64,000 nucleotides of DNA from Aquiflexum gelatinilyticum (GTDB lineage Bacteria > Bacteroidota > Bacteroidia > Cytophagales > Cyclobacteriaceae), in the NCBI RefSeq assembly GCF_024741135.1, contig NZ_JANSUY010000015.1, positions 78,945 through 142,944 of the forward strand. Reading direction: 5' to 3'. The position numbers and the translations under genes are program-made. The notes below the pieces were generated by a model. That model had not been told where the DNA came from, searched no databases, and saw only the letters and a program-made list of their open reading frames with translations. This document shows positions 54,496 through 62,544 of this stretch, in pieces (position 1 is the stretch's first letter; each line of letters opens with the position of its first letter).

Positions 54496-55548
54496 TTAAA
54501 TTCCTAGGATTTTTTTGTTAAACGCCTCGTCAGCTCCTGCCGAAGCAAAATCATCAAAAGCTTTTTCAGTAACCCTGATGATGTGGTCTGCAATAAATGG
54601 AGCTCCTTCAAGTGCTCCCTGCTCTGGATGTTTGATGGCACATTCCCATTCGAGTACTGCCCAGCCGGAGTAGTCGTACTGCGAAAGTTTGCTAAAGATA
54701 CCACTAAAATCTACTTGACCATCTCCCAAGGAGCGGAATCTTCCGGCACGCTGCACCCATCCTTGGTATCCTCCATAGACGCCCTGCTTGCCAGTTGGAT
54801 TAAATTCTGCGTCTTTGACATGGAACATCTTGATCCTTTCGTGATAGAAATCAATGAATTGTAAATAGTCGAGGCACTGCAATACAAAGTGGCTTGGGTC
54901 ATAAAGAATATTTGCGCGCTTGTGGTTGTTTACTTTCTCCAAAAACATTTCGAAAGTAATCCCATCGTGAAGGTCTTCACCCGGGTGCAGTTCATAACAT
55001 ACATCTACACCATACTCATCAAAAGTATCCAAAATTGGAGTCCATCTTTTTGCCAATTCGGTAAATCCTGTATCCACCAAACCAGCAGGGCGCTGTGGCC
55101 AAGGATATACTGTCTGCCACATAAGTGCTCCTGAGAAAGTGGCGTGTGCATTTAATCCAAGATTGGCGGAGGCTTTGGCTGCGAATTTCAGCTGTTGGGT
55201 AGCCCATTCGGATTTTGCTTTTAGGTTGCCTGCTAGGTTTGCCGGAGCAAAGCCATCGAAAAGCTCGTTATAAGCAGGATGGGTTGCCACCAACTGACCT
55301 TGAAGGTGGGTGGAAAGTTCGGTGATTTGCATGCCTGTGGCATTAACGATGCCTTTGATTTCATCGGCGTAAGTTTTGCTTTCGGCTGCTTTTTGGAGGT
55401 CAATCAATCTTCCATCCCAAGATGGAATCTGCACACCTTTGTATCCGGCTGTCGACATCCACTCACAAATACTTTTTAGGCTGTTGAACGGTGCTTTGTC
55501 ATCGGCAAACTGTGCCAAAAATACTGCAGGTCCTTTTATGGTTTTCAT
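54496..55548 (-). CDS. Cytoplasmic sugar phosphate isomerase/epimerase-like protein
   Basis: This TIM-barrel protein of the xylose-isomerase-like (AP endonuclease 2) fold has 350 residues and no signal peptide. VCYELHPGEDLHDG, NILYDPSHFVLQ, FHVKDAEFNP and AVLEWECAIK carry the metal-binding Glu, Asp/His and Glu residues usual for the family, so a divalent-metal site is expected. It is the second gene of the operon, 21 bp before the cytochrome gene. Relatives in the known 3-keto-glycoside pathway act on oxidised sugars. The exact reaction is unknown. Confidence 0.87.
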   Translation of the reverse strand: MKTIKGPAVFLAQFADDKAPFNSLKSICEWMSTAGYKGVQIPSWDGRLIDLQKAAESKTYADEIKGIVNATGMQITELSTHLQGQLVATHPAYNELFDGFAPANLAGNLKAKSEWATQQLKFAAKASANLGLNAHATFSGALMWQTVYPWPQRPAGLVDTGFTELAKRWTPILDTFDEYGVDVCYELHPGEDLHDGITFEMFLEKVNNHKRANILYDPSHFVLQCLDYLQFIDFYHERIKMFHVKDAEFNPTGKQGVYGGYQGWVQRAGRFRSLGDGQVDFSGIFSKLSQYDYSGWAVLEWECAIKHPEQGALEGAPFIADHIIRVTEKAFDDFASAGADEAFNKKILGI

Positions 55549-55700
55549 AGGTTTATTTTTTTGATTTTAAGATTGGAAAATTTCAAAATTGGAAAATTGA
55601 AATGTTAGAAGGTTATAAAGTTTCAAAGTTTAGAGGAAGATGACAAATGCTACAAGCGAATTTGGTACTTAGTACGTGATACATTATTCTCGCTTCACGC

Positions 55701-56867
55701 CTAAAACTCCACGTTGAAAGGTGTCCATTTCTGATCGGAAGCCGAACTTGCCAAGACATTTTCGATAAAAGCCATGCCACGGATTCCATCTTCTGCACCG
55801 GGGAAATCAAGCCATTCGGCTTTGGGCTCCTCCCCTTTTCTCAAAGCATATATAGTCCTGGCGAAGTTTCTGTAAATATTGGCAAAAGCTTCAATATAAC
55901 CTTCAGGATGGCCTGCAGGTGTCCTCGTGTTTTCATTGGCCATTGAGCCAAGGTAACCATTTCCTGCACGGTATATTTCATCCGGTCTGTCGGACCATCG
56001 GAGCCTCAGGGTATTGTTATCTTCCTGCATCCATTCGAGGCCTCCTTTTTCTCCGTAAATTCGGATTTTGAGGTTATTTTCACATCCCGCGTCTATTTGG
56101 GATGCTGTCAGGATTCCTGAAGCATTATTTTCAAATCGCATCAAAACCGCTCCATCATCATCTATCGGACGACCAGCTACTTTGATGTCAAGGTCTGCAC
56201 AGATTTTAGCAACTTTGATTCCAGAGACATATTCAGCAAGGTTGAATGCATGGGTACCAATATCGCCAAAGCAACCGGCTTTCCCATTTCTTGTAGGGTC
56301 TGTTCTCCATTCAGCCTGTTTGTTTTCATATTCCAAGAGTTTGTGAAGCCATCCCTGCGGATATTCCACATAGACTTTCCTGACTTCACCTATGACACCC
56401 TCAGCGATCATCTGCTTCATCTGCTTGATCATCGGATATCCTGTGTAAGTATGGGTCAGACAAAAAAGCTTGTCACTCTTTTTGATAATTTTATATAATT
56501 CTTTGGCTTGGTCATAGGTTAATGTCATCGGCTTGTCCAGCACAACATGAAATCCTGCTTCCAACGCTTTTTTGGTCGGATCAAAGTGAACATTGTTGGG
56601 AGTGACGATGCTGATGATGTCTATTCGCTCAGATTCCGGTAAGGCGAGTTCCTTTTGGATCATTTCATCATAAGAGGAATAAACTCTCGATGGGTCAAGC
56701 ATGAGTTCTTCACCTGCCTGTCGGGATTTTTCAGGGTTGCTGCTAAAAGATCCTGCGGTGATTTCTATCAAACCGTCCATCAGCGCCGCACTCCGGTGGA
56801 TCGCACCGATAAATGCACCTGGACCGCCGCCGACCATTCCCATTTTGAGTTTTTTCTGTGCTGCCAT
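55701..56867 (-). CDS. Gfo/Idh/MocA family oxidoreductase
   Basis: This NAD(P)-dependent sugar oxidoreductase has 388 residues and is cytoplasmic. The Rossmann opening is MGMVGGGPGAFIGAIHR. The catalytic motif is VVLDKPMTLT (Lys-Pro), with further active-site residues in GCFGDIGTHAFNLAEY (Asp and His). The second half is the usual beta-sheet substrate domain. It heads the leftward operon, with 152 bp to the TIM-barrel gene. A likely role is to reduce an imported 3-keto sugar back to its hydroxy form. A relative could instead act as a dehydrogenase or glycosidase (GH109 type), and this cannot be decided here. Confidence 0.92.
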   Translation of the reverse strand: MAAQKKLKMGMVGGGPGAFIGAIHRSAALMDGLIEITAGSFSSNPEKSRQAGEELMLDPSRVYSSYDEMIQKELALPESERIDIISIVTPNNVHFDPTKKALEAGFHVVLDKPMTLTYDQAKELYKIIKKSDKLFCLTHTYTGYPMIKQMKQMIAEGVIGEVRKVYVEYPQGWLHKLLEYENKQAEWRTDPTRNGKAGCFGDIGTHAFNLAEYVSGIKVAKICADLDIKVAGRPIDDDGAVLMRFENNASGILTASQIDAGCENNLKIRIYGEKGGLEWMQEDNNTLRLRWSDRPDEIYRAGNGYLGSMANENTRTPAGHPEGYIEAFANIYRNFARTIYALRKGEEPKAEWLDFPGAEDGIRGMAFIENVLASSASDQKWTPFNVEF

Positions 56868-57139
56868 ATTTATTCTGGATTTTAGGTTTTCAGGGTTTAT
56901 GATATTGTATTAAATTTCTTGTAAGATAAATTATGATTTGGTTTGACTTAAACACGAAATGAAATAAATGACCAGTTGCAGTAAGATGTTATGAGTGGTA
57001 AAGTTTCGAACCGCTTATTGCCTTATTTAATTCTGTATTTTGGAAAAACTAAAATTAAGGCAAAATCCCTGAATTTTAAACATAAAATTGATACTTTACT
57101 GCTTCATTTCATCTGATTTTAACCAATCAACCACTACAT
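56868..57139. promoter_or_regulatory. 272-bp shared promoter region of the divergent sugar-oxidation operons
   Basis: This A+T-rich region must drive both arms of the locus. TTGCCTTA (57018-57025) and TAAGGCAA (57056-57063) form a perfect inverted repeat with 30 bp between, and a near -7 box (TATTTTG, 57036-57042) lies inside. Such spacing suits looping or two half-sites around a promoter. No regulator gene is adjacent. Confidence 0.45.
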
Positions 57140-58390
57140 ATGCATTCCGGAACCAGAGCCCAACTTTCTTTCATGATGTTCTTGGAATTCTTCGTTTGGG
57201 GTTCCTGGTATGTGACCATGGGTACCTTTTTGGTTGCAAACTTAGGCGCAAGCTATACACAGATCGGTGCCGCATTTTCTACCCAGTCATTTGGTGCTAT
57301 CATTGCACCATTTATCATCGGACTGATAGCTGACCGGTATTTCAATGCAGAAAAAATTCTTGGCTTCCTCCACCTGATCGGAGCAGTTCTACTTTACCTA
57401 TGCTATCAGGCCAAGAGTTTCGATTTGTTTTATCCTTTCATATTTGGATACATGGTTTTATATATGCCGACCTTAGCCTTGGTCAATTCAGTTTCTTTTA
57501 GGCAAATGAAAGACCCTGAAAAGGAATTTTCTCCCATCAGAGTTTGGGGGACAATTGGTTGGATCGCTGCGGGTCTTTCGATCAGCTATGTTTTTATGTG
57601 GGATGAAGTGGGAAATATGTCCAATGGTTTCTTGAAAAACACTTTTCTGATGGCTTCGATTTCTTCATTGATTCTGGGATTGTTTTCCTTTACACTCCCA
57701 AAGACACCACCAAGAGCCAATAAAAATGAAAAAGTTAAAATAGGCGATCTGATAGGACTTGACGCTCTAAAGTTATTGAAGGACAAAAACTACGCGATCT
57801 TCTTTTTATCTTCAATCCTGATCTGTATTCCTTTGGCCTTTTATTATCAAAATGCCAACCCATTCCTGGCTGAAATCGGCGTTTCTGACCCTACCGGCAA
57901 AATGACAATCGGACAGGTTTCAGAAGCGTTCTTCCTGCTTTTTCTTCCTTTTTTCTTCAAAAAGTTCGGCTTTAAAATGACCATGTTGGTAGGAATGCTG
58001 GCTTGGGTAGTACGGTATGCGCTGTTTTCGATTGGAGATGCTGGAGGCGGACTTTATTTGTTAATCATCGGCATTGCGCTTCATGGTATCTGCTACGATT
58101 TCTTTTTTGTTTCCGGCCAAATCTACACCGATTCCAAGGCAGGGGAGAAATTTCAATCATCTGCTCAAGGACTTATTACCTTGGCTACCTATGGCTTTGG
58201 AATGCTGATAGGATTTGCTGTCGCCGGACAAGTCACTGATTTATATTTGAATGCCGATGGTACACATGATTGGAAGTCCATCTGGATGATTCCATCAGGT
58301 ATTGCTATATTAGTGGTACTGATTTTCCTGATTTTCTTTAAAAATGAAACAATGAACAAAAAACCCGAAATAAAACCTTTTGAATCATGA
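57140..58390 (+). CDS. MFS permease (nucleoside/proton symporter-like)
   Basis: This 416-residue permease has about 12 membrane segments. It starts RAQLSFMMFLEFFVWGSWYVTMG and contains FSPIRVWGTIGWIAAGLSIS, both characteristic of the NupG/XapB-like nucleoside symporter branch of MFS. In this locus it more likely imports a sugar or oxidised sugar than a nucleoside, which is inference. Its last four bases (ATGA) overlap the next gene, so the two are translationally coupled. Confidence 0.9.
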   Translation: MHSGTRAQLSFMMFLEFFVWGSWYVTMGTFLVANLGASYTQIGAAFSTQSFGAIIAPFIIGLIADRYFNAEKILGFLHLIGAVLLYLCYQAKSFDLFYPFIFGYMVLYMPTLALVNSVSFRQMKDPEKEFSPIRVWGTIGWIAAGLSISYVFMWDEVGNMSNGFLKNTFLMASISSLILGLFSFTLPKTPPRANKNEKVKIGDLIGLDALKLLKDKNYAIFFLSSILICIPLAFYYQNANPFLAEIGVSDPTGKMTIGQVSEAFFLLFLPFFFKKFGFKMTMLVGMLAWVVRYALFSIGDAGGGLYLLIIGIALHGICYDFFFVSGQIYTDSKAGEKFQSSAQGLITLATYGFGMLIGFAVAGQVTDLYLNADGTHDWKSIWMIPSGIAILVVLIFLIFFKNETMNKKPEIKPFES

Positions 58391-59259
58391 CCCAAACCAG
58401 CAGAAGAAACAGCCTAAAAAAAATATTGATGGGGACGGCAGCGGCCACCGGATTGCCATTAATCAATACCAATGCAAAGGATATGGATTATCAGCTTAAA
58501 GGAAATGTTAACCACGCCGTCTGTCATTGGCCTTTTAATCCGATGACCATAGAGGAACTTTGTATTGAAATCAAAAAAATCGGATTCAATGCCATTGATT
58601 TGATCGGTCCAAACAACTGGCATATCCTTCAAAAACACGGTGTGGTATGCTCGATGTGCAATGGCGCTGACATGGGGATCGTTAAAGGTTGGAATGATCC
58701 TAAAAACCATGAACAGTTGATCAAAGGTTATGAGGAAATTATTCCTTTGGTGGCAAAAGCAGGATACAAAAATCTGATCGCCTTCAGCGGCAACAGAAAC
58801 GGAATGGACGACGAGACGGGGCTGAAGAATTCTGCTGAAGGTCTCAAAAAAATCATGGCAACTGCAGAAAAACACAATGTCATGATCATAATGGAGCTGC
58901 TTAACAGCAAGGTGGACCATGCGGATTACATGTGTGACAAAAGCGCTTGGGGCATAGAATTGTGTAAGAGAGTTGGGTCATCAAATCTCAAACTCCTTTA
59001 CGACATCTATCACATGCAGATCATGGAGGGGGATATCATCCGCACGATCAAAAGAGACCACCAATATTTTGGACATTACCATACAGCCGGAAATCCCGGA
59101 AGGAATGAAATAGATGAGACCCAAGAAATCTATTATCCACCGATTGTAAAAGCTATCTTGGATACAGGGTACAAAGGATATTTCTGCCAAGAATTTGTTC
59201 CAAAAAAGGCAGACAAAATGGCTTCACTTGCCGAGGCCGTCAGAATATGTGATCTATAA
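58387..59259 (+). CDS. Tat-exported TIM-barrel (hydroxypyruvate isomerase-like) protein
   Basis: This xylose-isomerase-like TIM barrel has 290 residues. The N-terminus has a twin-arginine signal (TSRRNSLKKILMGTAAATG), so it should be exported folded, probably with its metal bound. Metal-site blocks are MIIMELLNSKVDHADYMCDK, LKLLYDIYHMQIMEGD and GHYHTAGNPGRNE, ending with a Glu in YFCQEFVP. It overlaps the permease gene by 4 bp and precedes the GMC gene by 23 bp. It may process a 3-keto sugar in the periplasm; the reaction is unproven. Confidence 0.88.
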   Translation: MTQTSRRNSLKKILMGTAAATGLPLINTNAKDMDYQLKGNVNHAVCHWPFNPMTIEELCIEIKKIGFNAIDLIGPNNWHILQKHGVVCSMCNGADMGIVKGWNDPKNHEQLIKGYEEIIPLVAKAGYKNLIAFSGNRNGMDDETGLKNSAEGLKKIMATAEKHNVMIIMELLNSKVDHADYMCDKSAWGIELCKRVGSSNLKLLYDIYHMQIMEGDIIRTIKRDHQYFGHYHTAGNPGRNEIDETQEIYYPPIVKAILDTGYKGYFCQEFVPKKADKMASLAEAVRICDL

Positions 59260-59282
59260 ATAAATTCAACCAATAACTAATT

Positions 59283-60962
59283 ATGGCAGACAATACCTAT
59301 GACGCTATCGTAGTCGGCTCCGGAATCAGCGGAGGCTGGGCCGCGAAAGAGTTGACAGAAAAAGGACTTAAGGTCCTCATGCTCGAAAGAGGACCAAATG
59401 TAGTACACAAAACCGATTACAAATCAGCCACCCTTGCCCCTTGGGAAGTTCCTCACAGAGGCAGAAGGACTACAGAAATGATCGAGGCACATCCAAATCT
59501 CAAAAGAGATTATGTGCTCAATGAACTCAACCTAGATTGGTGGGCACACGAATCTGAATCACCTTATATCGAAACCAAACCATTCACCTGGTTCAGGGGA
59601 TATCAGGTCGGAGGAAGATCCTTGCTTTGGGGAAGACAGAGCTACAGATTGGGTGATTTAGATTTTGAAGCCAACCTCAAAGAAGGTATTGCCGTGGATT
59701 GGCCCATCAGGTACAAAGATCTGGCACCTTGGTACAGCCATGTTGAAAAATTCGCCGGTATTTCCGGAAATAAAGACGGCCTTTCCCAGCTTCCTGACGG
59801 CGATTTTCAGCCACCCATGCCACTCAACTGTGTAGAAAAAGATGTAGCAGAAAGAGTGAAAAAAGCATTTGACGGAAAAAGATTAGTGACAATCGGCAGA
59901 GTTGCCAACCTTACCCAGCCTTTGGAAGGAAGGTCCCAATGTCAGTTTAGAAATAAGTGTTCACTAGGTTGCCCGTTTGGAGGATATTTCAGTACCCAAG
60001 CTTCCACTATGCCTGCTGCTGTGAAAACTGGGAACTTAACTTTGAGACCTTGGTCGATTGTCACCAAATTGATATATGACAAGGACAGCAAAAAAGCTAC
60101 TGGGGTAGAAATCATCGATGGCGAAACCAATCAGACTTATGAATTCAATGCCAAAATTATTTTCCTTTGCGCATCTGCCTTCAATTCTACCTCTATCCTG
60201 ATGAGGTCTGCGACCGATATTTGGCCGGAAGGATTGGGAAGCAGCTCGGGTGAATTGGGCCATAATGTGATGGACCACCATTTCAGATTAGGTGCAAATG
60301 GGGTTGCGGAAGGATATGAGGACAAGTATTACTTTGGTAGAAGACCAAACGGGGTTTATATCCCTAGGTTCAGGAATATTGATGGAGACAAGAGAGATTA
60401 TTTGAGAGGTTTTGGCTATCAGGGCGGTGCTTCCCGTTCAGGTTGGAGTAGAAATGTCGCTGAGATGAATTTTGGTGCACCTATGAAGGAGGCCTTGAGC
60501 GAACCAGGACCATGGAGTATGGGAATCACCGCTTTTGGAGAAATACTTCCTTACCATGAAAATACCATCAAACTGAGCAAAGACAAGGTAGACAAATGGG
60601 GTATTTCAATTCTGGAGATGGATGCTGAAATAAAAGAAAACGAGAAAAAAATGAGGATTGACATGATGAACGACGCTGCTGAAATGCTTGAAGCAGCAGG
60701 TTTGAAAAATGTCAATACATTTGACGCAGGTTACACTTTTGGACAAGGAATCCACGAAATGGGAACTGCAAGGATGGGACGAGATCCAAAAACCTCTGTA
60801 CTGAACGGGAACAACCAAGTATGGGATGCAAAGAATGTATTTGTCACCGATGGAGCCTGTATGACCTCTGCAGCAGCCCAAAACCCTTCATTGACTTACA
60901 TGGCTTTGACAGCAAGGGCAGCGGATTTTGCCTTCAGCGAACTTAAAAAAGGAAATTTATAA
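59283..60962 (+). CDS. GMC-family sugar dehydrogenase, copy 2
   Basis: This FAD dehydrogenase is the likely core of a glycoside 3-dehydrogenase. It has 559 residues. Gly12, Gly14 and Gly17 with Glu35 form the FAD site (GSGISGGWAAKEL). Cys220, Cys226 and Cys230 (C-x5-C-x3-C) match the iron-sulfur ligands of the FAD-glucose dehydrogenase catalytic subunit. His491 (HEMGTARMG) and Asn534 (AAQNPSLTY) are the predicted catalytic pair. It lacks a signal peptide; export would be with the small subunit, 18 bp downstream. Electrons would pass FAD to Fe-S to cytochrome c. The substrate is unknown. Confidence 0.9.
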   Translation: MADNTYDAIVVGSGISGGWAAKELTEKGLKVLMLERGPNVVHKTDYKSATLAPWEVPHRGRRTTEMIEAHPNLKRDYVLNELNLDWWAHESESPYIETKPFTWFRGYQVGGRSLLWGRQSYRLGDLDFEANLKEGIAVDWPIRYKDLAPWYSHVEKFAGISGNKDGLSQLPDGDFQPPMPLNCVEKDVAERVKKAFDGKRLVTIGRVANLTQPLEGRSQCQFRNKCSLGCPFGGYFSTQASTMPAAVKTGNLTLRPWSIVTKLIYDKDSKKATGVEIIDGETNQTYEFNAKIIFLCASAFNSTSILMRSATDIWPEGLGSSSGELGHNVMDHHFRLGANGVAEGYEDKYYFGRRPNGVYIPRFRNIDGDKRDYLRGFGYQGGASRSGWSRNVAEMNFGAPMKEALSEPGPWSMGITAFGEILPYHENTIKLSKDKVDKWGISILEMDAEIKENEKKMRIDMMNDAAEMLEAAGLKNVNTFDAGYTFGQGIHEMGTARMGRDPKTSVLNGNNQVWDAKNVFVTDGACMTSAAAQNPSLTYMALTARAADFAFSELKKGNL

Positions 60963-60980
60963 TTTTAAAAGAACTCAATC

Positions 60981-61541
60981 ATGGCAATGAATAGAAGAGA
61001 TGCTTTGAAAAGTGTCGTTTTAATGATGGGGGGAACAATGGTCGGAGCCAATGTCATCCTCACAGGATGCGCTCCTGACGACCAAATTGTAGGCTTGGAG
61101 TTTTCTCCAAAAGATATCGCATTCTTAGATGAAATCGGAGAGGCCATCATCCCTACCACAGATACTCCGGGAGCCAAAGCAGTTGGCATTGGTGGATTTA
61201 TGGTAATGATGGTAAAAGACACCTATAATACCGAACAGCAGACAGCCTTTGTTGATGGACTGAATTTTATCAAAAAGGACTTCAAATCAAGCAAAGGAAG
61301 AGATTTTATGGATGCTACTTTGGAAGAACGTACAGCCTATCTAAATGAATTGAAAGCCAAGGCAACAGCCGATACTGAAGACAAAAATGCAGGTGTAGTT
61401 AAAATGCTTCAGGATTTGACAGTGCTCGGATATTTCACCTCTGAGATTGGTGCAACACAGCAATTGAGGTATTACGAAGTTCCCGGTAAATATGACCCCT
61501 GCATTGAATATAAGCCAGGAGAAAAAGCTTATGCCATTTAA
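60981..61541 (+). CDS. Gluconate 2-dehydrogenase subunit 3 family protein, copy 2
   Basis: This small subunit of the GMC dehydrogenase has 186 residues. A twin-arginine signal (MAMNRRDALKSVVLMMGG) ends in a lipobox ILTGC (Cys30), so it is a Tat-exported lipoprotein. Family blocks are FSPKDIAFLDEIGEAIIPTTDTPG and TVLGYFTSEIGATQQLRYYEVPG. It probably carries the FAD subunit across and anchors it. It is 18 bp after the GMC gene. A stable hairpin lies between it and the next gene. Confidence 0.9.
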   Translation: MAMNRRDALKSVVLMMGGTMVGANVILTGCAPDDQIVGLEFSPKDIAFLDEIGEAIIPTTDTPGAKAVGIGGFMVMMVKDTYNTEQQTAFVDGLNFIKKDFKSSKGRDFMDATLEERTAYLNELKAKATADTEDKNAGVVKMLQDLTVLGYFTSEIGATQQLRYYEVPGKYDPCIEYKPGEKAYAI

Positions 61542-61554
61542 TTTATATCCAAAT

Positions 61555-61582
61555 CAAGAGACTGTACCTTTGCAGTCTCTTG
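61555..61582 (+). promoter_or_regulatory. Hairpin between the small subunit and third TIM-barrel genes
   Basis: CAAGAGACTG (61555-61564) and CAGTCTCTTG (61573-61582) pair perfectly around an 8-nt loop. There is no T tract, so it is more likely an mRNA-processing or stabilising element inside the operon than a full terminator. Confidence 0.55.
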
Positions 61583-61602
61583 TCAATTTAACAAACCCCA
61601 GC

Positions 61603-62502
61603 ATGAAAAACAGAAGAAAATTTATCAAGTTAAGTGCAGCTATGGGAGCAGGTGCTTTCCTTCCCCTACAATTTTGTTCACCAAAAAAAGAAAGTGACAC
61701 CCTTTCAGAAGCAGTTTTGAGTGCTTCTACAGGGATATTGGACAATTTCGGACTCCAACTTTATTCAGTAAAAGAAAATATGGCAGAGGACCCTGTTGCA
61801 ACGATTAAGGCTGTAGCCGGCTATGGGTATACACAGATCGAAGGATTTGATGGGGGAAAAGGGATATTTTGGGGAATGAAAAATACTGAATTCAAGAGTC
61901 TGACTGATGATCTCGGGCTTTCTTTTATCGCTTCCCATGCCAATACCTATGAAAATCTTGAAAAGCAAGCAGAGGAGGCTGCTGCAATCGGGATGAAATA
62001 CCTGATCAACCCTTGGGTAGGACCTCAAAAATCCATGGATGACTTCAAGAGAATCAATGATGATTTTAACAAGCAGGGAGAAATTTGCAAACAATACGGG
62101 ATCAAATTTGCCTACCATAATCATGGATATACATTTGTAGACTTGGATGGCCAAATCCCCCATGACTATCTACTTGAAAATACAGATCCGGAATTAGTAG
62201 AATTTGAGATGGATACCTATTGGGTTTATACTGCAGGCAAAGATCCAGTTGAATATATCAAAAAATACCCAAACAGGTTTACACTTGGCCACGTGAAGGA
62301 CAAATCCGGTGATTTGGAGTTTTCGGAACCAAACGGTTCTACTATTATTGGTACCGGAATTATGGATTTCCCCACCATCCTAAGAGCAGGAATGGACAAC
62401 GGTATGAAATATTTTATTGTAGAGCAAGAGAGATTTGAAGGGACTACCCCTATGGAAGCTGCTGAAAAAAATGCGGCATTTATGAAATCACTTGTTTTTT
62501 AA
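61603..62502 (+). CDS. Exported sugar phosphate isomerase/epimerase-like protein
   Basis: This third TIM-barrel protein of the locus has 299 residues from the ATG at 61603; an open frame upstream would overlap the previous gene. A twin-arginine signal (NRRKFIKLSAAMGAGAFL) is followed by LPLQFC, where Cys25 may be a lipid site, although the lipobox is imperfect. Metal-site blocks are GIKFAYHNHGYTF, LVEFEMDTYWVYTAG, TLGHVKDKSGDLEF and YFIVEQERFEGT. It differs from the other two in sequence, so it may have a separate step. A terminator follows. Confidence 0.87.
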   Translation: MKNRRKFIKLSAAMGAGAFLPLQFCSPKKESDTLSEAVLSASTGILDNFGLQLYSVKENMAEDPVATIKAVAGYGYTQIEGFDGGKGIFWGMKNTEFKSLTDDLGLSFIASHANTYENLEKQAEEAAAIGMKYLINPWVGPQKSMDDFKRINDDFNKQGEICKQYGIKFAYHNHGYTFVDLDGQIPHDYLLENTDPELVEFEMDTYWVYTAGKDPVEYIKKYPNRFTLGHVKDKSGDLEFSEPNGSTIIGTGIMDFPTILRAGMDNGMKYFIVEQERFEGTTPMEAAEKNAAFMKSLVF

Positions 62503-62508
62503 AATAAT

Positions 62509-62544
62509 GAAGGCCTGCAAAAACTGCAGGCCTTCCATTTTTTA
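62509..62544. terminator. Terminator at the end of the rightward operon
   Basis: GAAGGCCTGCA and TGCAGGCCTTC form a perfect 11-bp stem on a 5-nt loop, followed by CATTTTTTATT. It abuts the opposing gene's stop codon and probably serves both directions. Confidence 0.87.

Noticed and set aside
57140..58390. Firm call as a nucleoside permease
   Set aside because: The fold matches that branch, but the neighbouring sugar genes make a sugar substrate more likely, so the substrate is left open.
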